NCBI RefSeq assembly: GCF_900119155.1 | Contig: NZ_FPIR01000014.1 | Location: forward strand, 57,733-121,732 | Origin: Ruminococcus sp. YE71 | Lineage (GTDB): Bacteria; Bacillota; Clostridia; Oscillospirales; Ruminococcaceae | Length of the DNA stretch: 64,000 nt | Direction of reading: 5' to 3' | Shown here: one piece after another, positions 25,636 to 35,100 of the stretch | Position numbering within the stretch: position 1 is the first letter of the stretch | Layout of the letters: the number at the start of each line of letters is the position of its first letter | The notes under the pieces: model-generated | The model's database searches: none | Told to the model about the DNA's origin: nothing | Seen by the model: the letters and a program-made list of their open reading frames with translations, nothing else | Program-made: the position numbers and the translations under genes

Positions 25636-28443
25636 TTACTTTATGGTAACCGTCACTGCGTTCTTGATAGCGTTGGCAGCATCCCAATCGCCGTTTACTT
25701 TTGCTCCCACTGCGACCTTATAGCTCTTGCCGGGGGTGAGGTTCTTGGCTGAAGTGTAGCTTGTAGCCGAAGCAGGTATAGTAGTCAGTGCTCTCCACTT
25801 TCCTGCATTAAATACTACGATACCGTAGTGAGTCGCACCCTCGACAGGCGTCCATGTTAATCTGACCTGGTGGGTCTTCTCACTGTACTCAATTTTTGTG
25901 ACTTTCGGGTATCTGACTGCGGGAACGATCTCTTCGGATTCGGTATAATAGTAGGTCGGCTCGGAGACTTCCTTAAAGTTCACTCTGAAATAGTCCATTG
26001 AACCGTTCATTCCATCCGCGATGAGGTAAGACGCGTCGTCGCTTACAATATCGACGGGGTCTGCCGTGATCCTGCCAGCCGCAGTTTTTGCGCCGCTGCC
26101 GCCGTTTACGACCAGCTTTGCATTATCTCCGTCAAGTATCACGCTGACAGTTGCCCAGTGACCTGCTGTATAGGCGTTTTCAGCCGTCACCGACTGCACA
26201 CCGCTTCCGTTGTTGATCGAGAAGGTAATGCTTCCGTTCTCTGCGGTGAGGGACATATACTTTTCATCATCGCCGAAACGGAAGATGGTATTCCTGCGGT
26301 TGTCCCTGAGCAGGATAGCAGTCTGATAATCTGCATCGTGCAGAGCGGCATACGAACTGTCACCGACCATATAACTGTTGCCGTTGAATGTCATAACACC
26401 GTTTCCGCTTGTGAGCTTGTTGCTCCAAACAGGAGTACCGAAGTTCATGGCATAGGTCGAGGTATATGTATCACTGGCAATATGTGTACTGTCGGTATCG
26501 AACTCAAGCCCTGCATACTGTCCGTCGGTAAACGGCCTGTTCAGAGCATATCCCTCGTAGCTTGCCCAGCCGTAGATGGCGCCTTTTTGCAGATTTCTTC
26601 CCGTGTCGTCATAGTAGTCTCCGTCGGGGATAGCCTGCCCTGAAGCGCTGCCGTTGGCAAGACCGTATGCAACACCCTTGACTGTCGCATTTCCGCTGAC
26701 ATTATAGCTGTTGAACACAAGTCCGCTTTCAAGCACACGGGCATTACCTGAAACGACGGATTCGCCCATGACTCCCGCATAATCGGCAATTATGGCATTA
26801 TCCCTGACCTTTGCTCTTTCCGCAACGACAGCATGACCTTTGACGACCGCATTACCCGAGACCTCGGCGGAGCCTGTAACGACAGCATGATCTTCGATCC
26901 TCGCGTTGCCCTTGACTGTTGCGTACCCCAGCACTCTCGCATCCTTGCCGACATAGACGGAATCATCGACTTTTGCCGTATAGGCTACAAAGCCGCCGCC
27001 GTTGGAGTGCCTTCTCCCCGATGATTCGTTCACGTTGTTACGAGTCTGCTTTATGTCAGCACCTTTGATCGTAACACCGTAGGGATAACGGTTCTTGCCA
27101 AGAAACGGCGCATGGTTCTCATCGAATTCGCCCTCGCTGAACATATACTGAACGCCATACTGCTGCCATGTATCCGAATCGGGAGTAGCTGTGACCGTCA
27201 GATATGCGGCGGAATCATTTGCGCCAAAGTCCATTGTCATTGTCTCACCCGACTTGAAAAGATCGGAATAACGTGTAGTGCCGTCCTTCTGCTCAACTGC
27301 GATACAGGCACGCCAGTCTGCGCCCTTGATGTCGGTCAGACCTTTAAGTGTTATACTTATTTTGCCTGCGGTCACTTCGAGAGGGATAACGTTCACACCG
27401 AACTGCTGAGGCGCACGCTCGGTGGGGACGGTATAGAAATCGTCCGCCTTCGTGCTCTTTTCGAGAAGTGTATAGATCTCACCCCAGTTCCATTCACCGC
27501 GGTCGAAAAGCTCCTCCATACGTCTCAGATACTCACTCTTGTGCGCAAAGTCGAGAGTCGCAAGACGCTTTGCATAGTGCCCGAGGGTATCCTTTATGTC
27601 GTTGCCCGAAAGACGTTCTATCTCGTGGTAGGGATACTCGTCGGGCTGTCCCTGCTGCATGAGATCCTTTACGAAACTGCTGCCGTAACCCTGAAGCTTG
27701 TCAGGGTTCTCGGTGAGATACTGAAGGAAGAGCCATGCAGCATAATTGTCACGCCCGATAATGGGAGTAAAGCAAAGATTCTTGTGGTATGTTTCAAAAT
27801 AATCCGTTGTACCCGAAACGTTCGCCCACTGTTTGTAGTAATCGGAGTAGAGGTACTGCTCGCGGAACCAGTTTCCTATCGCTTCCCACAGAGCTCCGAC
27901 ATACTTGTTATTGTTCCACCCGATCTGGTGCGCAGTAACGACGTGCCCGAACTCATGCGGCAGTACCCATGACGGATTAGGTGAATTCTGCATAGCGCCC
28001 ACACAGCAGAACATGAAGGCATAGCCCTGATTATCATATCCCATCCATGCCCAGTCATCAGGGAAATGAGAAATGCCGGTACCCGAAATATAGATATTGA
28101 CCTTATATTCCTTTCCGTCACGCAGTCTGGTGTTGGTGGACTGGGTAGGCGGCTCCATGTGGAGCTCGTTCATGTAAACATTCCAGCACGCTTCGAGGTT
28201 TTTGGCGTTCTCCTCAAGAAATGACTGCGTTACCTTGCCAGAATCGGCACCCGTCTTGCCCCAGATGAACTGGAAGTGTTCCGACTCCCAGCGGTTGACA
28301 TCATCATTCGCGCACCAGGGGTCGCGGGTACTCAAAGACGTTACCGCCTCTGAAACGAGACTGTAAGGTGCTGCGGTAAGTACGGATGACATTATCAGAC
28401 CTGCTGATCCAACTGCTGTCATTCTTTTAAATAGATTTGACAT
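25636..28443 (-). CDS. Secreted HEFGH metallopeptidase-like protein with hexapeptide helix, LamG-like and FN3/CBM37-like modules
   Basis: A 935-residue secreted protein. After a signal peptide (about 1-33), a DUF6055-like region (about 45-345) carries H163-E164-F-G-H167, a zinc-protease type motif (PHEFGHVVTAHQ). About 350-450 is a beta domain. About 495-600 has hexapeptide repeats typical of a left-handed beta helix (VYVGKDARVLGYATVKGNAR and similar, ending near SGNARVLESG). About 690-830 looks like a concanavalin/LamG fold. The C-terminal 95 residues are the FN3/CBM37-like tail (GKSYKVAVGAKVNGDWD...). GGAGGAAT precedes the ATG. The substrate is unknown; plant-wall protein or glycoprotein is inferred. 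Confidence 0.8.
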   Translation of the reverse strand: MSNLFKRMTAVGSAGLIMSSVLTAAPYSLVSEAVTSLSTRDPWCANDDVNRWESEHFQFIWGKTGADSGKVTQSFLEENAKNLEACWNVYMNELHMEPPTQSTNTRLRDGKEYKVNIYISGTGISHFPDDWAWMGYDNQGYAFMFCCVGAMQNSPNPSWVLPHEFGHVVTAHQIGWNNNKYVGALWEAIGNWFREQYLYSDYYKQWANVSGTTDYFETYHKNLCFTPIIGRDNYAAWLFLQYLTENPDKLQGYGSSFVKDLMQQGQPDEYPYHEIERLSGNDIKDTLGHYAKRLATLDFAHKSEYLRRMEELFDRGEWNWGEIYTLLEKSTKADDFYTVPTERAPQQFGVNVIPLEVTAGKISITLKGLTDIKGADWRACIAVEQKDGTTRYSDLFKSGETMTMDFGANDSAAYLTVTATPDSDTWQQYGVQYMFSEGEFDENHAPFLGKNRYPYGVTIKGADIKQTRNNVNESSGRRHSNGGGFVAYTAKVDDSVYVGKDARVLGYATVKGNARIEDHAVVTGSAEVSGNAVVKGHAVVAERAKVRDNAIIADYAGVMGESVVSGNARVLESGLVFNSYNVSGNATVKGVAYGLANGSASGQAIPDGDYYDDTGRNLQKGAIYGWASYEGYALNRPFTDGQYAGLEFDTDSTHIASDTYTSTYAMNFGTPVWSNKLTSGNGVMTFNGNSYMVGDSSYAALHDADYQTAILLRDNRRNTIFRFGDDEKYMSLTAENGSITFSINNGSGVQSVTAENAYTAGHWATVSVILDGDNAKLVVNGGSGAKTAAGRITADPVDIVSDDASYLIADGMNGSMDYFRVNFKEVSEPTYYYTESEEIVPAVRYPKVTKIEYSEKTHQVRLTWTPVEGATHYGIVVFNAGKWRALTTIPASATSYTSAKNLTPGKSYKVAVGAKVNGDWDAANAIKNAVTVTIK

Positions 28444-28589
28444 TCATATTCCTCCCGAATCATTATTTGCATTTCAAATAATTAATCTGAATTACAATAA
28501 TATAATACACCAAAACAAGACCGCTTACAATTGCAAAAATAATCAAATATATTGCAATTTCAATTGTAAATGACAAAATCTGGTTTTAT

Positions 28590-29465
28590 TTACGCATAAT
28601 CCTCTCTCAGCTTTTTCAGAAACAGCTCTGCTATCGGCGAGAACACCTGATATTTCTTCCAGATGATATACATATTCGTTTCAAGCGTTGGCGTGATCGG
28701 TCGGAAGCAAAGTCCGCTTTCTTCGCTTGTGTCAATGAGATGCTCAAAGGTCAGCAGATAACCCAGCCCCTCTTTCACAAAAACAGAGCCGTTATAGGCA
28801 AGGTTGACCGTCCCTGCGAAGTTCAGCTTGCCCATGTTATCACCGCACCAGCGTGGAAAATCCACACGGATAGACTGCTCGGAACAGAACAGCGGCAGTC
28901 CGTAAAGGTCATCAAAGGTGAGACTTTCTTTCTGTGCAAGCGGACTGTCACGGAGCATCACAAGCCCCCATTTATCACTTTCAGGGACAGAGAGATAGTT
29001 GTACTTCGACAAATTCGGCGTCTCAACGATAACAGCGAGATCAAGGATACCTCTGTCAAGGCGCTCGGCAACAGGCTCGGTATCTCCGCTGAAAATGTGA
29101 AAGACAAAATTCGGGTACTGCTCCTTGAAATCCCTGATACTCCGTGCGAGATACTTGATGAGATAGCTCTCGGCACAGCCTATTCGTATCTCGCCACCGA
29201 TGATGTTGTCAAGCTGGCTGAACTCCTCGGCGGTCTTGTCCACCATAGCAAGAATATCCTCGGCGCGCTTGCGAAGCAGCATCCCCTCATCGGTCAGGTG
29301 CATACTCTTGTTCGTGCGTACAAAAAGCGTATGCCCCAGCTCGTCCTCAAGCTTCCTGATCTCCTTAGAAAGCGAGGGCTGTGAGATATGCAGGCGTTCA
29401 GCCGCTCTTGTCATGTTTTCTTCTCTTGCGATCTCCAGAAAGTAGCGTAATATCCGTATTTCCAT
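28590..29465 (-). CDS. LysR-family regulator
   Basis: A 291-residue LysR regulator. The N-terminal winged helix (residues 3-60: LRYFLEIAREENMTRAAERL, HISQPSLSKEIRKLEDELG) is followed by a periplasmic-binding-like effector domain (about 90-290). GGAGGTG precedes the start. It is divergent from the hydrolase at 29611 with about 145 bp between them, the classical LysR arrangement, so the hydrolase is its likely target. The stop is followed by about 145 bp before the start of the HEFGH-protein gene. Confidence 0.9.
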   Translation of the reverse strand: MEIRILRYFLEIAREENMTRAAERLHISQPSLSKEIRKLEDELGHTLFVRTNKSMHLTDEGMLLRKRAEDILAMVDKTAEEFSQLDNIIGGEIRIGCAESYLIKYLARSIRDFKEQYPNFVFHIFSGDTEPVAERLDRGILDLAVIVETPNLSKYNYLSVPESDKWGLVMLRDSPLAQKESLTFDDLYGLPLFCSEQSIRVDFPRWCGDNMGKLNFAGTVNLAYNGSVFVKEGLGYLLTFEHLIDTSEESGLCFRPITPTLETNMYIIWKKYQVFSPIAELFLKKLREDYA

Positions 29466-29531
29466 ACCGCACCTCCGTCAGTTGATATATTTATTATACC
29501 GCCTTTTGCAATTCCTGTCAAGAATGACAAG

Positions 29532-29577
29532 CTATTCTAAATAGGTATTTTACATTTCAGATATACTATGCTATAAT
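29532..29577 (+). promoter_or_regulatory. Hydrolase promoter with a candidate LysR site
   Basis: TTTACA (29549-29554), 17 bases, TATAAT (29572-29577). The palindrome CTATTCTAAATAG (29532-29544) lies just upstream of the -35 box. The divergent LysR gene is the obvious candidate regulator. Confidence 0.65.
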
Positions 29578-29610
29578 AAAAGAAAACCACTAAAATCGGA
29601 GGTAATCAAT

Positions 29611-30609
29611 ATGAAAGACGAAATGCTTACTCTGTCACAGGAATGGGACAAGACTTTCCCGAAATCCGACAAGGTTGACCACAGGAAGATCACTTTCCAC
29701 AACCGCTACGGCATCACACTTGCTGCCGATATGTATACCCCGAAGAACGCCGACGGTAAGCTCCCTGCTATCGCTGTCAGCGGACCTTTCGGTGCTGTCA
29801 AGGAGCAGTGCAGCGGTCTGTACGCCCAGACACTTGCAGAGCGTGGTTTCCTGACGATCGCTTTCGACCCCTCGTTTACAGGCGAAAGCGGCGGTATTCC
29901 CCGCTATGTGGCTTCTCCCGACATCAACACGGAGGACTTTTCGGCAGCCGTTGACTTTCTCTCCGTGCAGGAGAATGTCGATCCCGAGCGTATCGGTATC
30001 CTCGGCATCTGCGGCTGGGGCGGTATGGCGATAAATGCGGCAACTATGGATACCCGTATCAAGGCGACAGTAGCTTCCACGATGTACGATATGACAAGAG
30101 TGAACGCAAAGGGCTATTTTGATGAAGCCGACAATGCTGATGCAAGGTATGCTATGAAGCAGTCACTCAACGCCCAGCGTATCAAGGATTATGTAAGCGG
30201 CGAATATGAGCTTGGCGGCGGTGTTATTGATCCTCTGCCTGATGATGCTCCGTATTTCGTGAAGGACTACCACGCATATTACAAGACCGAGCGCGGCTAT
30301 CACCCACGTTCGCTAAACTCTAACGGCGGCTGGAACAAGACTTCTTCACTGTCGTTCATCAATATGCCTATCCTGCAATACAGCAATGAGATTCGCTCCG
30401 CTGTTATGGTAATGCACGGCGATCAGGCACACTCTTTCTATTTCGGCAAGGATGCTTATGAAGCGATGATAAAGGACAATCCTTATGCCGACAACAAGCA
30501 ACTTCTTGTTATCGAGGGAGCATCGCATACCGATCTCTATGACGGCGGTGAGAACAATGCTATCCCGTTTGATAAGCTCGAAGCGTTCTATAACGAGTAT
30601 CTGAAATAA
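29611..30609 (+). CDS. Alpha/beta hydrolase with Cys in the nucleophile elbow
   Basis: A 332-residue cytoplasmic alpha/beta hydrolase of the dienelactone-hydrolase/YcjY-like group. The nucleophile elbow reads GICGWGG (about 130-136), with Cys where most hydrolases have Ser. An acid candidate lies in MVMHGDQAHSF and the His in EGASHTDLYD near the C-terminus. GGAGG precedes the ATG. Hydrolases of this type next to a LysR gene are often part of aromatic or ester detoxification units. The substrate is unknown. The start of a second, broken gene follows 21 bp after the stop. Confidence 0.8.
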   Translation: MKDEMLTLSQEWDKTFPKSDKVDHRKITFHNRYGITLAADMYTPKNADGKLPAIAVSGPFGAVKEQCSGLYAQTLAERGFLTIAFDPSFTGESGGIPRYVASPDINTEDFSAAVDFLSVQENVDPERIGILGICGWGGMAINAATMDTRIKATVASTMYDMTRVNAKGYFDEADNADARYAMKQSLNAQRIKDYVSGEYELGGGVIDPLPDDAPYFVKDYHAYYKTERGYHPRSLNSNGGWNKTSSLSFINMPILQYSNEIRSAVMVMHGDQAHSFYFGKDAYEAMIKDNPYADNKQLLVIEGASHTDLYDGGENNAIPFDKLEAFYNEYLK

Positions 30610-30630
30610 ACCATCTTGGAGGAAACAGCA

Positions 30631-30809
30631 ATGACAACGGCTACTCAAGAGTTACAAGAATTTCTCGACTTTATGAGCAGCGGTATCCTCATTTGAAGGT
30701 TGGCGAAGCTTATGCACCCGATGAGACAGCGAAGCAGAGCATTTGCATCAATGGCAATATTCATGAGGTGCTATCTAAATCAAATAGCTTTTCTGAAAAA
30801 AGGCGATAA
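30631..30809 (+). pseudogene. Short frameshifted gene remnant behind the hydrolase
   Basis: A GGAGG site and ATG open MTTATQELQEFLDF, but the frame stops after 21 codons. A neighbouring frame continues EQRYPHLKVGEAYAPDETAK to a stop at 30807. It was probably the second gene of the hydrolase operon. I do not recognise the family. Confidence 0.5.
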
Positions 30810-30845
30810 CTTACTTGTGTGTAAGATATCGCCTTTTGTTTTTCA
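30798..30845 (+). terminator. Terminator after the hydrolase operon
   Basis: AAAGGCGATA..CTTAC pairs with GTAAG..TATCGCCTTT, followed by TGTTTTT. Confidence 0.8.
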
Positions 30846-30927
30846 GAAATAGATCGAAACAGCTTATTCAGTTCCGATAAAGTGCGCTGTTATTGTGGTA
30901 TGCCACAATGCCGATCTGATATTTCTT

Positions 30928-31137
30928 TTACTTCTTCATCAGCCCTGCCCCTGCATTCCAAGCCTGACCGACCTTTTCACCAATGGAGAAATAACCGTTT
31001 CTGTACTGGTCGAATACAAGCGCATTTACCTTCTCGGGCAGGATCTTGTCCTTGTTCCCGACAACGCTTTCCTCGGCGCTCACATTGACGATCTTGCCGA
31101 CGATATCACAAACAGATTTTCTGTCAAGTACGCACAT
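30928..31137 (-). pseudogene. 3' fragment of a flavin reductase family gene
   Basis: The 69 residues (SVCDIVGKIVNVSAEESVV, then PEKVNALVFDQYRNGYFSIG, GEKVGQAWNAG) match the C-terminal end of flavin reductase / flavoredoxin proteins. The FMN-binding N-terminal part is missing, and no ribosome site precedes the first Met. It lies divergent from the HxlR regulator, which often controls such oxidoreductases. Confidence 0.6.
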
Positions 31138-31173
31138 TGAGGTTACATACTTATCTAAAGGAGAATGTAAAAG

Positions 31174-31485
31174 ATGTTAGGCCGTTGCATCTCGGAAGAA
31201 AAACTCGAAACCACAGGGTTCAGCTATACGCTGTCGCTTATCAACGGAAAATACAAGATGACCATTCTCTATACGCTGGTGGAGTTCGGCATCGTTCGTT
31301 TCAATGAGATGAAAAAGTACATCGGTGATATTTCCTACAAGACGCTCAGCGTGAATCTGAAGGAGCTTGAAGCGGACGGACTTGTTCACCGTGAGGAATA
31401 TCAGCAGATACCGCCGAAGGTGGAGTATTCGCTTACAGAGCGCGGGAAGTCGCTGATACCTATCCTGGATATGATGTGTGAGTAG
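31174..31485 (+). CDS. HxlR-family regulator
   Basis: A 103-residue winged-helix regulator with the HxlR layout: SLINGKYKMTILYTLVEFGI, RFNEMKKYIGDISYKTLSVN, LKELEADGLVHREEY and VEYSLTERGKSL. AAGGAG lies about 11 bases upstream of the ATG. HxlR proteins respond to reactive electrophiles or aldehydes and usually control an adjacent oxidoreductase. Here the neighbour on the other strand is only a flavin reductase fragment. Confidence 0.9.
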   Translation: MLGRCISEEKLETTGFSYTLSLINGKYKMTILYTLVEFGIVRFNEMKKYIGDISYKTLSVNLKELEADGLVHREEYQQIPPKVEYSLTERGKSLIPILDMMCE

Positions 31486-31601
31486 GGAGATAACAACCGA
31501 ATTGCTACTGATTGAATGCAGCAACCTTGTAAAAAATGCGGCGGAGCTTATGCAACGACACGATTTGCAGAAAAACAGTGCAAAAAACCTTGCAGACGAA
31601 A

Positions 31602-31697
31602 ACTGTCGTTGACGAGTCGGCGAGATTTGAGTCGGGAAACGAGGTCAGCGACCTTGCTATGAAGCACTTCGGCAGCTTCGCCGAAGTGACAGAATAA
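31602..31697 (+). pseudogene. Fragment of a DUF2779-like protein
   Basis: Thirty-one codons encode VVDESARFESGNEVSDLAMK and then FGSFAEVTE, the N-terminal signature of DUF2779-type nuclease-like proteins (ESxxRFxxGNEVGxLA). A stop follows. There is no start or ribosome site. Confidence 0.45.
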
Positions 31698-31715
31698 ATT
31701 ATAAGAGGTGTAAAA

Positions 31716-31964
31716 ATGAAAAATCTGTTTGATTATGCAACAAAGGAACTGTCTCAGGATGCTTTTCTGAGATGGCTGTTTGAAAACTATGACTGCGATG
31801 ATAAAAATGTGTGTCTGGCAGCCTATTCATTACTGAGAGAGTTTTCAAAACTCGATATGGACTATGCAGCGGGTCGTAAGGTAACAGAGCTTGAGACCTT
31901 CGCACAGTTTCCCTGTGTGAATGGCAAGCGCGGAAAGATGGATATCATCGTAAAGTTCACCTAA
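31716..31964 (+). pseudogene. N-terminal fragment of a PD-(D/E)XK nuclease-superfamily protein
   Basis: The 82-residue product begins MKNLFDYATKELSQDAFLRW. This is the usual opening of PD-(D/E)XK superfamily proteins of the PDDEXK_4 type, which run to about 300 residues or more. It retains GKRGKMDIIVKF, close to the D-x-x-x motif strand, and then stops. A good ribosome site (AGAGGTG) is present, so a short product may be made, but the nuclease core is incomplete. Confidence 0.6.
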
Positions 31965-32030
31965 TATCAAACATGATCGCCGTTCTTCGCAAACCGATCG
32001 AGAACTTAAAGAATATTAACCGAAAAAGAC

Positions 32031-32073
32031 CGATCCCGAAGCTGAGTTTTATGTCAGCTTCGGGATCGTTTTC
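32031..32073. terminator. Bidirectional terminator
   Basis: CGATCCCGAAGCTGA (32031-32045) pairs perfectly with TCAGCTTCGGGATCG (32054-32068), with T-runs on both sides. It would serve the beta-galactosidase gene from the right and the fragments from the left. Confidence 0.8.
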
Positions 32074-32135
32074 ATTATGGTTATCCATCTATTGGGCTGT
32101 TGGTTTTACCCATATCGGATAGGACAATGAAAATC

Positions 32136-35100
32136 TTACTTGATGGTAACCGTGACAGCTCTGCTGTTCAACGATGTAAGATCCCACTTGCCGTTGATTC
32201 TCGCGCCAACAACGATGCGGTAAGTTCCTGCGGGGACCTTAGTTCTGGCGTAAGAAGTGCTGGCTGCGTCGAACTGGTCGAGCAGTCTCCACTTCCCTGC
32301 CGAATAATACACAACAGCGTACTTGTCAGCACCCTTGACAGCGCCCCAGCTGAGCCTGAACGCGCTGCCCTGCACCTGAGCCTTGACTACAGGATACTGC
32401 GGGGTCGCTTCCTTAGGTGTAACAACGATCGCATTCGATATGTCCATGTTCCACTTGCCGTCGAACATAGCGATCACGGCTACCTTGTAGTTCATGCCTG
32501 CATTGAGGTTTTTCAGAACATACGAAGATGCGGTCGCAGGACAAGTGTCGAGAATTTTCCACGCCCCTCCCACATAGGCTCCGACGGCATATTTTTCCGC
32601 ACCGCTGACCTTGTTCCAGGTGAGCTTAACCGCGCCGTCGCCTGCTTCATAGGAAACGGTCGGATTTGCAGGGACAGGCGAGACCACATTATCGAAATCC
32701 AGCCAGAGCTGAACGTACTTGCTGTCGGGACCATATGCGGGTGAAGCGGTATTCTGCGAAGCAAGCTCGCTTTCGGTGAGTGCCTTGCTGTAGACGCGGA
32801 ATTCATAGAAGTCCGCCATGGAGGTGCGTCCTGTTTCGGGGCAGGCGCCAAGCGTAAGGTCATACGAGGACGAGGTTATCCCTGCGGTGGTGCCTGTGCT
32901 CTTTTCTGTCAGCATCTTTCCGTCGCAGTATATCTTTATGGTATTGGAATCGGCGTCATAGATACCTGCCAGCTGATGCTTCTTCCCGATCCAGCCAGAG
33001 GCTTCGTCAGTACCTGTTTTGTATGAAACTGTACGCCATTCTCCGCCTGCATGAACAAAGAAGTACAGCTGACCCTTTTCAGTTCTGAGACCGAAAGCGC
33101 AGTCGCCCTTGCTTGCAATCATGTTGAAATCAGGGTTGCCCGTGGGGACGAATTCGGCTTCAACAGTGAACGAATGCTTGCCTTCAAGAGAAGCTCCGAG
33201 ACTGTTGGATGAAGGTATCGAAAGCGAACCCGATACCGCATTTCCCTCTGATGTTGACTTTAATGTTGCAGGTGTTTTTATTGGGATGGTCAGTGCATTG
33301 GAGCTCTTGTCCTGAATGCTCACACCGTCCGAGCGGAGCTTCGCAACGGTCGCGGACATTGACTTGCCGTCTGTATCTGTGTCTACGGGAATGATAGTGT
33401 AGCTCCAGCTGTAGGTCCTGCCCGAAGGCAGACGGTACTTTTCAAGTGTACCCTGTCCGCAGGTGGCAGTTCCCGTACCCATCGACCCGTAGTCAACACT
33501 GAGTACAGTCTCCTTTCTCGGCGAAAGCTTGTATACGTGGTCAGCCTGCTGGAGGTCTTCTGGATAAAAGTGGAGAGCACTTGCTTCTACAGTACCGTTT
33601 GCTGCGATAAGCAGACCTGTCTTGTTTGCCTTGTTCTTGACGGATATCCACTTGACATCGGTCAGGTTTCCGCAGTCGTCAGCCTTGAGATACGGGAAAT
33701 ACTGCTCTGAAACAGTACTCTCCCATATGCCCTGACGGCCGCCCGATTTACGGTCATTGAAGCTCTCGGTCTTGTTGCCGTACCACGAGAGCTGCTCCGA
33801 GCCTTCGGGAAGGGTCATCATCGAGCCCACACGGATGAAGTTGCCCAGACCCGATCTTGTTGCGTCAACTTTGAAGTCGCAGTTCACACGTCCGTCGGGG
33901 TAGATCGTGTATTTGATATCCACCTTTGTGCTGCCTGCGTTGGGGAGTTCAAGGTGTGAGGTCACGGTCTTGGCTCCGTCAGATGCGTCGCCCGTTTCGA
34001 TGCCTGTGACCTTAGCGCCGTCCATAGCCCTTTCCCAGGCTTTGTCATAGAGGTCCTTAGCACCCCAGCCGTTATCGTTTTCAACGTTGCCGCGCCAGAA
34101 ATTGGGGGTCGGACCGTTCTCGATGAGGAGCGTGCCCTTATAGGAATACTTTTCAATAAGACCTGTGGACTTGTTTATTGCGAAGTTGAAGTCGTTGCGG
34201 TTGTTGGTGGGAACGTATGCGTACCCTGCATCAACTATGGTGAGTTCTGCATCGCCGCCGTCGTATTTAGCGGAGATGCCTGCGGAGTCGAGGGATATCT
34301 GCTCATATGCCACCTCGGTACCTGACGGCAGAAGGTCTGTAGCCTTCTTGGTCTTTACCGATATGTCAAGTATGAACTCGTCGCCCGAGTAGTAAGTTTT
34401 CGGGAGCCTGAACGGAACAGTGATATCTGCACTCGTCAGAGGAGCACACTTAGCGTCCCTGACAGTGCCGCTGTCAATTTCCGAACCGTTTTTCAGAAGC
34501 TTCCACTCAACGGTGAAATCGCTCAGATCGAGGAAGTTGTTCTCATTGTATACCGATACGGTGTTCTGTGCGAGCTGCTGAGCATTCGCCGAGAACCAGA
34601 AGCTCTGATACTGGTATCTGACCTCGTCAGCCTCGGGCTGAGGAGTCCTGTCGGGGCAGATGATACCGTTCTCGCAGAAGCTGTTGTCGTTGGGCTTGTC
34701 GCCCCAGTCGCCGCCGTAGCCGAAGAACTTGCCGCGGCTTTCATCGGAGTAGAGGTTCTTGTGGGCATAGCTTTCGGAGTAGTAGTCCCAGCCGCCGTTC
34801 GGAAGAGCTACAGCTCTCGACTGATCGACCCAGTCCCAGATGAAGCCGCCCAGCATATTGTCGGCGCTTCTTACAGCGTCCCAGTACTCCTTGAGAGCGC
34901 CGACGGAATTGCCCATCGCGTGGTCGTATTCGCACATTACGTACGGCATCTTCCCGACGCCTGCGTTGTAGCGGATAATGTCCGAGCCGGGATACATATC
35001 GCTTCCCATGTCAACGCCCATACCGAAGTGCTGTCCTTCACTGTGAACAGGACGGGTAGGATCGTTTTTCTTGAAATACCAGATCATATCCCTGAACATT

